Shown: in pieces, positions 20,805-29,288 of the stretch | How the letters are laid out: each line of letters opens with the position of its first letter | Position numbering within the stretch: the stretch's first letter is position 1 | Origin: Pseudomonas sp. | GTDB taxonomy: Bacteria > Pseudomonadota > Gammaproteobacteria > Pseudomonadales > Pseudomonadaceae | Length of the DNA: 32,491 nucleotides | Assembly: GCF_028293835.1 (NCBI RefSeq) | Contig: NZ_JAQGNX010000162.1 | Coordinates: forward strand, 1 to 32,491 | Reading direction: 5' to 3' | Notes under the pieces: generated by a model | The model's database searches: none | Seen by the model: only the letters and a program-made list of their open reading frames with translations | What the model was told of the DNA's origin: nothing | Position numbers and translations under genes: made by a program

Positions 20805-21863
20805 ATGGACGACAACAAGAAGAAAGCCTTGGCTGCGGCCTTGGGTCAGATCGAGCGTCAATTCGGCAAAGGTGCCGTGATGCGCATGGGTGACCATGAC
20901 CGCCAGGCGATTCCTGCTATCTCCACCGGTTCGCTGGGTCTGGACATTGCGCTGGGTATTGGTGGCTTGCCAAAAGGCCGAATCGTGGAAATCTACGGTC
21001 CGGAATCTTCGGGTAAAACAACGTTGACGCTGTCGGTCATCGCCCAGGCGCAGAAAATGGGCGCGACCTGCGCATTCGTCGATGCGGAACACGCACTGGA
21101 CCCTGAATACGCCGGCAAGCTGGGCGTCAATGTCGACGACCTGCTGGTTTCGCAACCGGATACCGGTGAACAGGCGCTGGAAATCACCGACATGCTGGTG
21201 CGCTCCAACGCCATCGACGTCATCGTGATCGACTCCGTGGCCGCGCTGGTTCCTAAAGCTGAAATCGAAGGCGAGATGGGTGACATGCACGTGGGGCTCC
21301 AGGCACGTTTGATGTCTCAGGCGCTGCGGAAAATCACCGGTAACATCAAAAACGCAAACTGTCTGGTTATCTTCATCAACCAGATTCGTATGAAAATCGG
21401 CGTCATGTTCGGCAGTCCGGAAACCACTACCGGTGGTAACGCGCTGAAGTTCTACGCATCTGTCCGTCTGGATATCCGCCGTACTGGCGCGGTGAAGGAA
21501 GGCGATGAAGTCGTTGGTAGCGAAACCCGCGTTAAAGTCGTGAAGAACAAAGTGGCTCCGCCGTTCCGTCAGGCAGAGTTCCAGATTCTTTACGGCAAGG
21601 GTATCTACCTTAACGGTGAAATCATCGACCTGGCAGTGCTGCATGGCTTCGTGGAGAAATCGGGTGCCTGGTACAGCTACCAGGGCAGCAAGATCGGTCA
21701 GGGCAAGGCCAACTCGGCCAAGTTCCTGGCGGATAACCCGGACGTAGGCGCAACACTGGAAAAACTCATCCGTGACAAGCTGCTGACACCGGGCGTTGAC
21801 ACCAAGGCAGTGAACTCCAGAGTGCCTGCTGATGATTTGGCTGAAGCTGACGCCGATATCTGA
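20805..21863 (+). CDS. recA: Recombinase A
   Basis: ATP-dependent strand-exchange protein and co-protease for LexA cleavage. The 352-residue sequence has Walker A GPESSGKT at 65-72, Walker B VIVIDSVAAL, the L2-loop region NQIRMKIGVMFGSPETTTGG, and an acidic C-terminus ending DLAEADADI. GAGAGGAC lies just before the ATG, and a LexA box 44 nt before the start indicates SOS control. recX follows 11 nt after the stop. Confidence 0.99.
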   Translation: MDDNKKKALAAALGQIERQFGKGAVMRMGDHDRQAIPAISTGSLGLDIALGIGGLPKGRIVEIYGPESSGKTTLTLSVIAQAQKMGATCAFVDAEHALDPEYAGKLGVNVDDLLVSQPDTGEQALEITDMLVRSNAIDVIVIDSVAALVPKAEIEGEMGDMHVGLQARLMSQALRKITGNIKNANCLVIFINQIRMKIGVMFGSPETTTGGNALKFYASVRLDIRRTGAVKEGDEVVGSETRVKVVKNKVAPPFRQAEFQILYGKGIYLNGEIIDLAVLHGFVEKSGAWYSYQGSKIGQGKANSAKFLADNPDVGATLEKLIRDKLLTPGVDTKAVNSRVPADDLAEADADI

Positions 21864-21874
21864 TAAATAACGCC

Positions 21875-22342
21875 ATGGCTGCGGTACTTGATACACCCCT
21901 CGCCATTCGGCGTACTGCAATGGACCTGCTCGCACGTCGCGAGCATGGTCGAGTCGAGCTGACGCGCAAACTGCGTCAGCGCGGCGCCCCGCCTGAATTG
22001 ATCGACCCCGCCCTCGACCGACTCACGGAAGAAGGGCTGCTGTCTGAATCTCGCTACCTGGAAAGCTTCGTCTCTTATCGTGCCCGGTCAGGCTATGGTC
22101 CTTTGCGTATTCGCGAAGAGCTAAGCCAGCGCGGTCTTCAGCGTGCGGACATTGAGCAAGCGCTGAAAGAATGCGGGTTTGACTGGAAAGAAAAGCTGCA
22201 AGAAACCTGGGAGCGCAAATTCGACGGGCAGTTGCCAAGGGACATGCGCGAGCGTGCCCAGCAGGGTCGCTTTCTGAGTTACCGAGGCTATCCGTTGGAT
22301 TTGATCAGCCGCTTGTTAAACGGCCGATCTGAAGACGACTGA
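21875..22342 (+). CDS. recX: Regulatory protein RecX
   Basis: Inhibits RecA filament growth and its co-protease activity. The 155-residue protein is built of three-helix repeats: LLARREHGRVELTRKLRQRG, ESFVSYRARSGYGPLRIREE and the C-terminal RFLSYRGYPLDLI, all RecX landmarks. It starts 11 nt after recA with no Shine-Dalgarno sequence in the gap, so its translation probably depends on ribosomes finishing recA, keeping RecX well below RecA. It converges with the LOG gene 24 nt away. Confidence 0.96.
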   Translation: MAAVLDTPLAIRRTAMDLLARREHGRVELTRKLRQRGAPPELIDPALDRLTEEGLLSESRYLESFVSYRARSGYGPLRIREELSQRGLQRADIEQALKECGFDWKEKLQETWERKFDGQLPRDMRERAQQGRFLSYRGYPLDLISRLLNGRSEDD

Positions 22343-22366
22343 GTGACCGGGCAGGTCATAAACAGG

Positions 22367-23488
22367 CTACATGACCTTCAGAGGATCACGCGCCTGTGTT
22401 TGTTTATGTGTCGGGGCAACCAGCGCCCAATTCTGCGGAAGGTTGATGTAATCAATCAACTCTCGCAGACGCCCGTGGCTTCTGCCGGTAAAGGAAAACG
22501 CTAAGCGAGTGAGATGACTGAACTGTGCTTCGTCGTGCTCTTCTCCCAGATAGGCGTGCTGATGAAAGTCATCGCTTAAACACAAGTCGGCAAACTCGTT
22601 TTGTATGTGCTCAATGGCTTGCTCATTGAGGGAGTGATGCATGCGGATTACAAATTTGTTTTTCAGCCAACGACTGGAATGGAAGTTGGTGTAGAAACAA
22701 TTGATTTCATCGACAGCTTCTTCCGCGCTGTAAACCAGCCGCAATAATTTCATGTCGCTCGGCAAGATGTAACGGTTGGCCTCCAACTGGTTTTTGATAA
22801 AGTTGAGCGCTTCTTGCCAGAAGCTGCCGCCTGGGGTGTCCAGCAACACGATGGGTACGATAGGGCTTTTGCCTGTTTGAATCAGAGTCAATACTTCCAG
22901 CGCTTCATCCAGCGTGCCAAATCCCCCCGGACACAGTACAAGCGCATCCGCTTCTTTGACGAAAAACAGTTTGCGGGTGAAGAAGAAGTGAAACGGCAGC
23001 AGGTTCTCCGTGCCTTCTACGGTGGGGTTGGCGTGTTGCTCGAAGGGCAGGGTAATGTTGAATCCCAGGCTGTATTCGAGACCTGCACCTTCATGGGCCG
23101 CTGCCATGATGCCGCCGCCAGCACCCGTGATGACCATCAGTTCCGAACTGGCCAGCAACGCACCGAGATCCCGGGCCAGTGCATACAAAGGATGCTCAAC
23201 AGGTGTGCGAGCCGATCCAAATACCGTGACCTTGCGACGATCCTTGAACTGTTCTAACACCCGAAAGGCGTTTTCCAGTTCGCGTATCGCTTGCAAGGTA
23301 ATCTTGGCATTCCAGCGGTTGTGATCGTCCTGGGCCATGCGCAGGACGGTCAACATCATGTCGCGATAAAGGGGGAGGTTTGGACTATTGGGAGCAACCA
23401 GGCGGATTTGGTCTTCAACCTTGCCCACAAGGTCGATGCCGTTGTTCTTAAAGTGACGAGACAGGAAATCATTCGGTTCATAGGGCAT
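22367..23488 (-). CDS. LOG-family protein (Rossmann nucleotide-binding)
   Basis: A 373-residue protein whose central domain (about residues 83-260) is the LOG/lysine-decarboxylase-like fold: VITGAGGGIMAAAHEGA at 119-135, Arg172-Lys173 and the signature PGGFGTLDE at 187-195. Such proteins split nucleoside 5'-monophosphates into base and ribose phosphate. The extra N-terminal 80 and C-terminal 110 residues resemble the long proteobacterial form (PpnN-like) rather than plant LOG, so a role in nucleotide turnover is more likely than cytokinin production. AAAGGAGA lies 6 nt before the start. No signal peptide. Confidence 0.85.
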   Translation of the reverse strand: MPYEPNDFLSRHFKNNGIDLVGKVEDQIRLVAPNSPNLPLYRDMMLTVLRMAQDDHNRWNAKITLQAIRELENAFRVLEQFKDRRKVTVFGSARTPVEHPLYALARDLGALLASSELMVITGAGGGIMAAAHEGAGLEYSLGFNITLPFEQHANPTVEGTENLLPFHFFFTRKLFFVKEADALVLCPGGFGTLDEALEVLTLIQTGKSPIVPIVLLDTPGGSFWQEALNFIKNQLEANRYILPSDMKLLRLVYSAEEAVDEINCFYTNFHSSRWLKNKFVIRMHHSLNEQAIEHIQNEFADLCLSDDFHQHAYLGEEHDEAQFSHLTRLAFSFTGRSHGRLRELIDYINLPQNWALVAPTHKQTQARDPLKVM

Positions 23489-23678
23489 TCAGCGTTCTCC
23501 TTTGCAGCGCCATTAGCGTGTCGACCAGATGCTGACTGATCTTGTGCTTATATCGACAACACTGGCAACGAGTGATTACGGCAATATGTCTACGTTTGTT
23601 GCGCAGTGGTGAGGGCGGCGGCGGTGCGCTGCAAAGCGCGCCGAAGGTAGACAGCGTCGCGCCTGCTGAAGCCAGGGT

Positions 23679-24089
23679 CTATTTTTTCATTTTGCAGTCA
23701 GAAGCCCTGAACACATGAGTAGCGACTGCGCGGTTGGTTTTGTATTCGGTGAATTCGTATTTAAGTAGCGCGCCTCTGGCCATGAGTTGGCGAAAGCCGT
23801 CATTGTTGCAAACGCTCGAGCCCAGCTGGTTACGCACTGCGTCAGGATTTTCACGCATCTGTACTGCATGACTTTCCAGCACGCTCAAGTGGTCGATGAG
23901 TTCTTTTCCTTCAACCGTGTAACCTTGATCCAGAATGTTTTCGTTAATGGCCCGGGGTGTACCGACGCTGCTTTCCGCCGCAACTTTTTCCAGCATTTTG
24001 CTCAGCTCGTAATCCTGTTTGGATGCCGCTTGAGCGCAAAAAGGGACAGCCAGCAAAAGTGTGAGGGTAGGGACGATAAGGCGCAGCAT
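23679..24089 (-). CDS. Secreted QSregVF-family protein (PA3611-like)
   Basis: A 136-residue exported protein: signal peptide MLRLIVPTLTLLLAVPFCAQA with cleavage after residue 21, then a small helical domain with EDYEL-like KQDYELSKML, SSVGTPRAINENILDQGYTV and two cysteines (SSVCNNDGF, ASDCKMKK) that may pair. This fits the family named after P. aeruginosa PA3611, a quorum-sensing-regulated virulence factor of unknown mechanism. The assignment comes from remembered family features. GGAG lies 8 nt before the start. The upstream 190 nt to the LOG gene hold nothing obvious. Confidence 0.7.
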   Translation of the reverse strand: MLRLIVPTLTLLLAVPFCAQAASKQDYELSKMLEKVAAESSVGTPRAINENILDQGYTVEGKELIDHLSVLESHAVQMRENPDAVRNQLGSSVCNNDGFRQLMARGALLKYEFTEYKTNRAVATHVFRASDCKMKK

Positions 24090-24350
24090 TAAAAATCTCC
24101 GGATTCAGTGACTGGCCGTTGGACCATTGACTTGAACATGCGTTCACCTTTTGCCGGATCCCTTGCACCCCATTGGCGCGAAGAAATTGATCGGTAGGTC
24201 AGTGGCCGCGCGGCAGTATAAATGAAAGATCAGGCAAACAAATATTCAGCTAAAGGCAGGCGTTGGACGAGGCGGTGATAAACTGCACTGACTTTTTATC
24301 CAGCGAGTGCCTGCTGTGTCCATGCTCTATGTTTGGCGGCGTAATTGAAG

Positions 24351-25061
24351 ATGAGCCATGCTGTTTCCCGTCTCCGCGCTCAACGCTTGGCTCGCGCCGT
24401 AAAACCATTTGTTGCTCGGGGTTCGAGGGCACTGCGCTGCCCTGGTTGTCGGGTCATTCCTGCTTACTGTTTGTGCGCTTGGCGCCCGACGGTGGCCGCC
24501 AAGTCAGCTGTGTGTTTGTTGATGTATGACGTCGAGCCGTTAAAGCCCACCAACACCGGTTGGTTGATTGCCGATGTCATCGAAGAAACCCACGCCTTTG
24601 GTTGGTCGCGCACGGAAGTCGACGCCGGTTTGCCTGCATTGCTCAACGATCCGCAATGGCAGCCTTACATTGTGTTTCCCGGCGAATTTGTCGCCCCAGA
24701 GCGGGTCGTCACCGAAGTGAAGCTTGAGCACGGGAAGCGCCCGCTGTTCGTCTTGCTCGACGCTACCTGGAGCGAAGCACGCAAGATGTTCCGCAAGAGC
24801 CCCTATCTCGACCATTTGCCGGTGCTCAGCCTTGAGTCGGAGCAAATCTCCCGCTATCGGTTACGCCGTTCCAAACGTGACGATCATTTTTGCACCGCCG
24901 AAGTCGCCGCGCTGTGCCTGGAGCTGGCAAACGATCAAGCTGCCGGGAGCGTGCTGGACGCCTATCTCGATGTATTTACCGCTCATTATCTGGGCGCAAA
25001 GCACCTGCTACCGATCAACCTGGAAGATGAATCCCACGCCTACCTGAAAGCCTTCATATAG
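24351..25061 (+). CDS. tapT: DTW-domain tRNA-uridine aminocarboxypropyltransferase (TapT-like)
   Basis: Transfers the 3-amino-3-carboxypropyl group from S-adenosylmethionine to a tRNA uridine (acp3U47 in E. coli). The 236-residue product has a cysteine cluster RCPGCRVIPAYCLCAWRP near residue 29, typical for DTW proteins, and the name-giving motif as DATW in LLDATWSEARKMF, followed by SRYRLRRSKRDDHFCTAEV. ATG 24351 was chosen over an in-frame TTG six bases earlier. It converges with the EamA gene with only 3 nt between stops. The upstream 261 nt hold a weak promoter region only. Confidence 0.88.
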   Translation: MSHAVSRLRAQRLARAVKPFVARGSRALRCPGCRVIPAYCLCAWRPTVAAKSAVCLLMYDVEPLKPTNTGWLIADVIEETHAFGWSRTEVDAGLPALLNDPQWQPYIVFPGEFVAPERVVTEVKLEHGKRPLFVLLDATWSEARKMFRKSPYLDHLPVLSLESEQISRYRLRRSKRDDHFCTAEVAALCLELANDQAAGSVLDAYLDVFTAHYLGAKHLLPINLEDESHAYLKAFI

Positions 25062-25064
25062 CCG

Positions 25065-25988
25065 TTATGAGCCGTGGGTGGTAGCGACGGTCACCGCCAA
25101 CTGCTCGGGCTTCTTTGGCCACAATTGCGCCAACAGCATGCCGGCAAGCATTAAGGCACAGCCTAGATAACCTTTCAGATGCAGCGATTCGTTGAGCATC
25201 AGCGCGCCGGCAATGGCTGCGAATACTGCTTCCAGAGACAGAATGATCGCCGCGTGAGAGGCAATCGCGTGTTTTTGCGCGATAACTTGTAAGGTGTAGC
25301 CGATGCCGACCGCGACCACGCCGCCATAAAGAATGGCCGGCCCCGCCGCGATGATCGATGCCACATGAAACTCTTCAAAAATCAGTGCCAGGATCAGACT
25401 GACGACCGAACAGGTGACAAACTGCAGAAAGGCCAGTCGGATGGCGTCATGGCGGCTTGCGAACAGGCCAACCAGGATCACGTGTCCACCCCAGACAAAC
25501 GCACCGATCAGTTGCAGCCAATCGCCGGAAGCAACGTGGAAGTTGTCGCCCACGCTCAGTAAAAACATCCCTGCCACGGCCATGCCGGCACCCAGCCAGG
25601 TTCCGGTTCCAGTTTTGTGCCCCATCAATAAGCCCAGCAGCGGCACTACAATGACATACAGGCCGGTAATGAATCCGGCGTTGGTCACGCTGGTAAACAA
25701 CAGGCCGACTTGCTGCAGGTTGATGCCGGCGGCCAGCACCAGCCCCATGATCAACCCGCCGAGTAACAAGCTGCGGGTCATAAAGGGTTCGGGCTTGATC
25801 GATCCAACCCGTGCAGGACCACGGAGAATTAACGGCAACAAACACAGGGACCCGAGCGCGAAGCGTAAACCGGTGAAAAGATACGGGCCGATATGATCCA
25901 TGCCAGCACTCTGGGCGACAAACCCCGAGCCCCAGATCATTGCGGTAAGCAGCATTAACAGGTCGGCACGTAGGGCTTGTTTTTGCAT
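25065..25988 (-). CDS. EamA/DMT-family transporter
   Basis: Inner-membrane metabolite or drug exporter of the drug/metabolite transporter superfamily. The 307-residue protein has about ten hydrophobic segments in two EamA repeats (LLMLLTAMIWGSGFVAQSAG starting repeat one; LIGAFVWGGHVILVGLFA starting repeat two) and the family-typical SLEAVFAAIAGALMLNESL near the C-terminus. Start 25988 puts the first membrane helix ten residues in, as is normal; the frame is open for 53 more codons upstream, but that sequence is not transporter-like. Substrate unknown. Confidence 0.88.
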   Translation of the reverse strand: MQKQALRADLLMLLTAMIWGSGFVAQSAGMDHIGPYLFTGLRFALGSLCLLPLILRGPARVGSIKPEPFMTRSLLLGGLIMGLVLAAGINLQQVGLLFTSVTNAGFITGLYVIVVPLLGLLMGHKTGTGTWLGAGMAVAGMFLLSVGDNFHVASGDWLQLIGAFVWGGHVILVGLFASRHDAIRLAFLQFVTCSVVSLILALIFEEFHVASIIAAGPAILYGGVVAVGIGYTLQVIAQKHAIASHAAIILSLEAVFAAIAGALMLNESLHLKGYLGCALMLAGMLLAQLWPKKPEQLAVTVATTHGS

Positions 25989-26161
25989 GATGACGCTCAG
26001 CTCGGTAGGCCGCAGACTTTGCCGGAAAGCGCGGAGCTTGACCACCCCCGCATCGCTCGTCATCCTTGTCGCCGAATAACGCTTGAACGCCGATATTGCG
26101 GGGCTTGGCGTTAATGGTGCCAAGATGGCGCTATGGGTTGCTGGCATCGACGGATGCCTTC

Positions 26162-26188
26162 GTGAGCACTGAATTCGTCAGCGCTCAC
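26162..26188. promoter_or_regulatory. Inverted repeat upstream of erdR
   Basis: GTGAGC (26162-26167) and GCTCAC (26183-26188) form a dyad with a 15-nt spacer about 25 nt before the response-regulator start. It could be an operator, possibly autoregulatory, or a leader hairpin close to the ribosome site. Confidence 0.4.
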
Positions 26189-26212
26189 TTAAAAAAACAG
26201 GATCATTTATAA

Positions 26213-26860
26213 ATGACTTACGAAATCCTGATTGCCGATGACCACCCGTTGTTTCGCAGCGCACTGCATCAGGCTGTTAGTCTCGGCCTTGGCCCTGACG
26301 TCAGACTTGTCGAAGCTGAAAGCATTGCCGAACTTGAAGTTCATCTCGCTGACAAGCGTGATTGGGACCTTGTGCTGCTGGATTTGAATATGCCGGGAGC
26401 CTACGGTTTCTCCGGACTGGTTCTGCTTCGCGGGCAGTACCCGCAAATTCCGGTGGTGATGGTGTCGGCGCAGGAAGAAGCATCCATTGTTGTGCGCTCG
26501 CGGGAATTTGGCGCAAGTGGCTTCATCCCCAAGTCCAGCTCCCTGGAAACAATTCAAGAGGCAGTGCGCACCGTGCTTGCCGGTGACGTATGGTGGCCGC
26601 CGCAGGTTAACGAAGCGATCAGCGTGTCTGCCGAAGCCAAAGCCGCCAGTGCTGGCTTGGCAAGTTTGACGCCGCAACAGTTTCGAGTGCTGACGATGGT
26701 CTGCGAGGGCTTACTGAATAAGCAGATTGCTTATGAACTCAGCGTGTCGGAAGCGACGATCAAAGCACACGTCACGGCGATTTTTCGCAAGCTTAACGTA
26801 CGAACCCGTACTCAAGCGGCGCTGCTGTTGCAACAAATGGAATCGATTGCACAAAGCTAA
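26213..26860 (+). CDS. erdR: LuxR/NarL-type response regulator (ErdR)
   Basis: Two-component response regulator of 215 residues. The receiver domain (1-120) has the acidic pair Asp9-Asp10, phospho-acceptor Asp57 (LLDLNMPG) and Lys107; the C-terminal LuxR helix-turn-helix is at about 150-210 (LTPQQFRVLTMVCEGLLNKQ, SEATIKAHVTAIFRKLNV). Position directly before dgkA matches P. aeruginosa PA3604 (ErdR), a regulator in the ethanol/acetate oxidation network that controls acetyl-CoA synthetase in Pseudomonas. No sensor kinase lies nearby. AGGA lies 10 nt before the ATG. Confidence 0.88.
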   Translation: MTYEILIADDHPLFRSALHQAVSLGLGPDVRLVEAESIAELEVHLADKRDWDLVLLDLNMPGAYGFSGLVLLRGQYPQIPVVMVSAQEEASIVVRSREFGASGFIPKSSSLETIQEAVRTVLAGDVWWPPQVNEAISVSAEAKAASAGLASLTPQQFRVLTMVCEGLLNKQIAYELSVSEATIKAHVTAIFRKLNVRTRTQAALLLQQMESIAQS

Positions 26861-26943
26861 CCCCGTTAAGCACTTGGTTATTCACGCTTTTTTGACGTTT
26901 GTTAAATTAGCCTCATTCGTCTTTTTTCAAGCAGTACCTACCT

Positions 26944-27309
26944 ATGTCGCCCTTCAAAGGCCAAACCGGCCTGAAACGTATCCTCAATGCTGCTGGTTAT
27001 TCCCTGGACGGTTTGCGCGCCGCCTTCACCGGGGAGGCGGCGTTTCGCCAGTTGGTGCTGCTTAACGTGATCTTGATTCCGCTGTCGTTTGTGTTTCACA
27101 TCAGCAAGGTCGAGCGGGCAGTACTGATAGCCGTGTGTCTGCTGGCGCTGATCGTCGAATTGCTCAACTCGGCAATTGAAGCCGCGATCGATCGGATCTC
27201 ACTGGACCTGCACCCCTTGTCGAAAAACGCCAAAGACATGGGCAGCGCGGCGCAGTTTATTGCGCTGTGCATGATCGGTGTGGTTTGGGCATTGATCCTG
27301 CTGGGCTGA
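26944..27309 (+). CDS. dgkA: Diacylglycerol kinase
   Basis: Inner-membrane enzyme that rephosphorylates diacylglycerol released during membrane-derived oligosaccharide or LPS modification. The 121-residue product has three transmembrane helices (about 36-50, 55-72 and 101-120), the family signature VELLNSAIEAAIDR with catalytic Glu, and KNAKDMGSAAQ before the third helix. Size and layout are as in E. coli DgkA. It follows erdR by 83 nt, with a TTGACG at 26892 that might be a -35. Confidence 0.96.
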   Translation: MSPFKGQTGLKRILNAAGYSLDGLRAAFTGEAAFRQLVLLNVILIPLSFVFHISKVERAVLIAVCLLALIVELLNSAIEAAIDRISLDLHPLSKNAKDMGSAAQFIALCMIGVVWALILLG

Positions 27310-27339
27310 GCAACCAGCGATTAGCGTCCACTGGCTGGC

Positions 27340-28266
27340 TCAGGCGATGTTTGGCAGCACGATTTCATCGCTGCGCCGCACGCCGGCAGTGAGTCCGCGG
27401 CATAGATCAAGAAATTCTCGTATGGCCGATGTCTGGTATTTCTGTTTGTGCCAGATGAAATAGAACTGCCGTGACAAGTCCAATTCCGGGGTTTCCACAG
27501 CCACCAGGCTGCCCCGGCGGAAGGCATCGCGCAGGGCCAGACGAGAAATGCAGCCGATACCGAGGCCGGATTCCACGGCACGCTTGATCGCTTCAGTGTG
27601 CTCCAACTCCAACCGAACGTTCAGCGCGTTACGATGATGGCGCATGGCTTGGTCGAATGTCAGCCGCGTGCCTGAGCCCTGTTCGCGGAGTATCCAGGCT
27701 TCTCGGGTGAGTTCTTCCAGCGTAGCGCTGCCGCGTTTGGCCAGCGGATGCTGCGGGGCGCAAAACACCACCAGCTCATCCTCGACCCAGCTTTGCACCT
27801 CAATATCCGGGTGCGTGCAGTCGCCTTCAATCAGACCGAGATCAATTTCGTACTGGGCCACCTGCTGCACAATATGAGCAGTGTTTTGCACGTGCAGTTT
27901 GACTTGGCTTTCAGGATGACGCTGCATGAAGCTGCCGATGAGCAGGGTCGCCAGGTAATTGCCGATGGTCAGCGTGGCGCCCACTGACAGTGAGCCAAAC
28001 CCTGATTTACCATTGAGCAGGTCTTCGATTTCCTTCGCTTGATCCAGCAGCGCAACGGCTTGGGGCAATAGCTGGCGTCCGGTGGCGTTCAAGCTCAGGC
28101 GTTTGCCCGCGCGATCGAACAGTTGGCAGCTGGATTGACGCTCTAACTCCGTGATTGACGTGCTGGCAGCGGACTGCGAAAGCGCTAAAAGTCCGGCAGC
28201 CCGCGAGACGCTTTCCTGTTGGGCGACGGCGACAAATATCTGAAGTTGACGAAGAGTAAATCGCAT
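27340..28266 (-). CDS. finR: LysR-family regulator of fpr (FinR)
   Basis: A 308-residue LysR-type regulator: N-terminal winged helix (LRQLQIFVAVAQQESVSRAA, LSQSAASTSITELE) and an effector domain with GSLSVGATLTIGNYL and ESGLGIGCIS. It is divergent from fpr, the arrangement of finR and fpr in P. putida and P. aeruginosa, where FinR activates fpr under oxidative stress. The start has no Shine-Dalgarno sequence in front (ATAT-rich leader), so translation may be weak. It converges with dgkA 30 nt away. Confidence 0.88.
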   Translation of the reverse strand: MRFTLRQLQIFVAVAQQESVSRAAGLLALSQSAASTSITELERQSSCQLFDRAGKRLSLNATGRQLLPQAVALLDQAKEIEDLLNGKSGFGSLSVGATLTIGNYLATLLIGSFMQRHPESQVKLHVQNTAHIVQQVAQYEIDLGLIEGDCTHPDIEVQSWVEDELVVFCAPQHPLAKRGSATLEELTREAWILREQGSGTRLTFDQAMRHHRNALNVRLELEHTEAIKRAVESGLGIGCISRLALRDAFRRGSLVAVETPELDLSRQFYFIWHKQKYQTSAIREFLDLCRGLTAGVRRSDEIVLPNIA

Positions 28267-28285
28267 ATCTATATAACCGATAACC

Positions 28286-28313
28286 TATATCTTAATAATT
28301 CGTTTAACAGATA
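28286..28313. promoter_or_regulatory. Dyad in the finR/fpr divergent promoter region
   Basis: ATATCT (28286-28291) and AGATAT (28308-28313), 16 nt apart, lie in the 122-nt gap between finR and fpr. This is a plausible FinR operator by position. A -10-like TAGAAT follows at about 28327, which would place the operator in the activator position for fpr. Confidence 0.45.
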
Positions 28314-28388
28314 TTGTGCTTGCTACTAGAATGACGCGCAATGGCGCTCAACGTTGGCGCAGGCGAAACTTTCAGGAGCCGACTTTAC

Positions 28389-29168
28389 ATGAGCAACATG
28401 AACCACGAGCGCGTCCTCAGCGTCCATCACTGGAACGACACGCTCTTCAGTTTCAAGTGCACCCGTGATCCAGGCCTGCGCTTCGAGAACGGTCAGTTCG
28501 TCATGATCGGTCTGCAGCAGCCAAACGGGCGCCCGCTCATGCGTGCTTATTCCATCGCCAGCCCGAACTGGGAAGAGCATCTCGAATTCTTCAGCATCAA
28601 AGTGCAAGACGGTCCGCTGACCTCGCAATTGCAGCACTTGAAGGAAGGCGATGAGATCATCATCAGCAAGAAGCCTACCGGCACGCTGGTGCTTGACGAC
28701 CTCAAGCCAGGCAAGCACTTGTATTTGCTCAGCACCGGCACCGGCCTTGCGCCGTTCATGAGCGTGATCCAGGACCCGGAAACCTACGAGCGGTTCGAGA
28801 AGGTCATCCTGTGCCACGGCGTACGTTATGTAAACGAAGTGGCTTATCGCGAATTCATCACCGAGCATTTGCCGCAGAATGAATTCTTTGGCGAAGCGCT
28901 GCGTGACAAGCTGATCTACTACCCGACCGTGACTCGCGAGCCGTTTGAAAACGAAGGCCGCTTGACCGACTTGATGCGCAGCGGCAAGTTGTTTACCGAC
29001 ATCGGTTTGCCACCCATCAATCCTCAGGACGACCGCGCAATGCTGTGCGGCAGCCCGAGCATGCTCGACGAAACCAGCGAAGTGCTTAACAGCTTCGGCT
29101 TGAAGGTCTCTCCTCGGATGCGTGAGCCCGGTGATTACTTGATCGAGCGCGCGTTCGTCGAGAAATAG
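28389..29168 (+). CDS. fpr: Ferredoxin--NADP(+) reductase
   Basis: FAD enzyme passing electrons between NADPH and ferredoxin or flavodoxin, used in oxidative-stress defence and iron-sulphur repair. The 259-residue product has the FAD motif RAYSIASPN (52-60), the NADP phosphate region STGTGLAPFMS (115-125), LCGSPSMLDET, and ends in AFVEK, as usual for the bacterial subclass. ATG 28389 matches the family start MSNMNHERVL and has AGGAG 10 nt upstream; an in-frame start at 28341 lies in the promoter region. fdxA, a possible partner, is in the same window. Confidence 0.97.
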   Translation: MSNMNHERVLSVHHWNDTLFSFKCTRDPGLRFENGQFVMIGLQQPNGRPLMRAYSIASPNWEEHLEFFSIKVQDGPLTSQLQHLKEGDEIIISKKPTGTLVLDDLKPGKHLYLLSTGTGLAPFMSVIQDPETYERFEKVILCHGVRYVNEVAYREFITEHLPQNEFFGEALRDKLIYYPTVTREPFENEGRLTDLMRSGKLFTDIGLPPINPQDDRAMLCGSPSMLDETSEVLNSFGLKVSPRMREPGDYLIERAFVEK

Positions 29169-29198
29169 ATCGCAGAGCAGAGCTGCCCAGCAGCTTCT

Positions 29199-29282
29199 GT
29201 GGGACCGAATTCATTCGGGAAGGTCACGTCTCGGTACATCAGACAAACCGCGTCGCAAGTTCCCGTATGAATTCGGTTCCAC
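29199..29282. repeat. REPIN-like inverted repeat after fpr
   Basis: Two 23-nt arms (29199-29221 and 29260-29282) are reverse complements at 21 or more positions; each contains ACCGAATTCAT and a CGGGAA end. The spacer is 38 nt. Short GTGGGA-starting REP sequences arranged tail to tail like this are typical extragenic repeats of fluorescent pseudomonads. It sits in the converging gap between fpr and trmO. A 6-bp hairpin, AGCTGC-CCA-GCAGCT, lies just before it at 29181-29195. Confidence 0.82.
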
Positions 29283-29288
29283 GGATAT

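Noticed and set aside
20802..21935. 377-codon open frame opposite recA
   Set aside because: Antisense shadow of recA; composition (His/Gln/Arg/Val-rich) is typical of such shadows and it lacks a ribosome site.
25989..26147. N-terminal extension of the EamA transporter to 26147
   Set aside because: The added 53 residues are not membrane-like and the family starts about ten residues before the first helix.
26892..26920. dgkA promoter with TTGACG as -35
   Set aside because: No acceptable -10 at 16-18 nt spacing, so it is only mentioned and not listed as a site.
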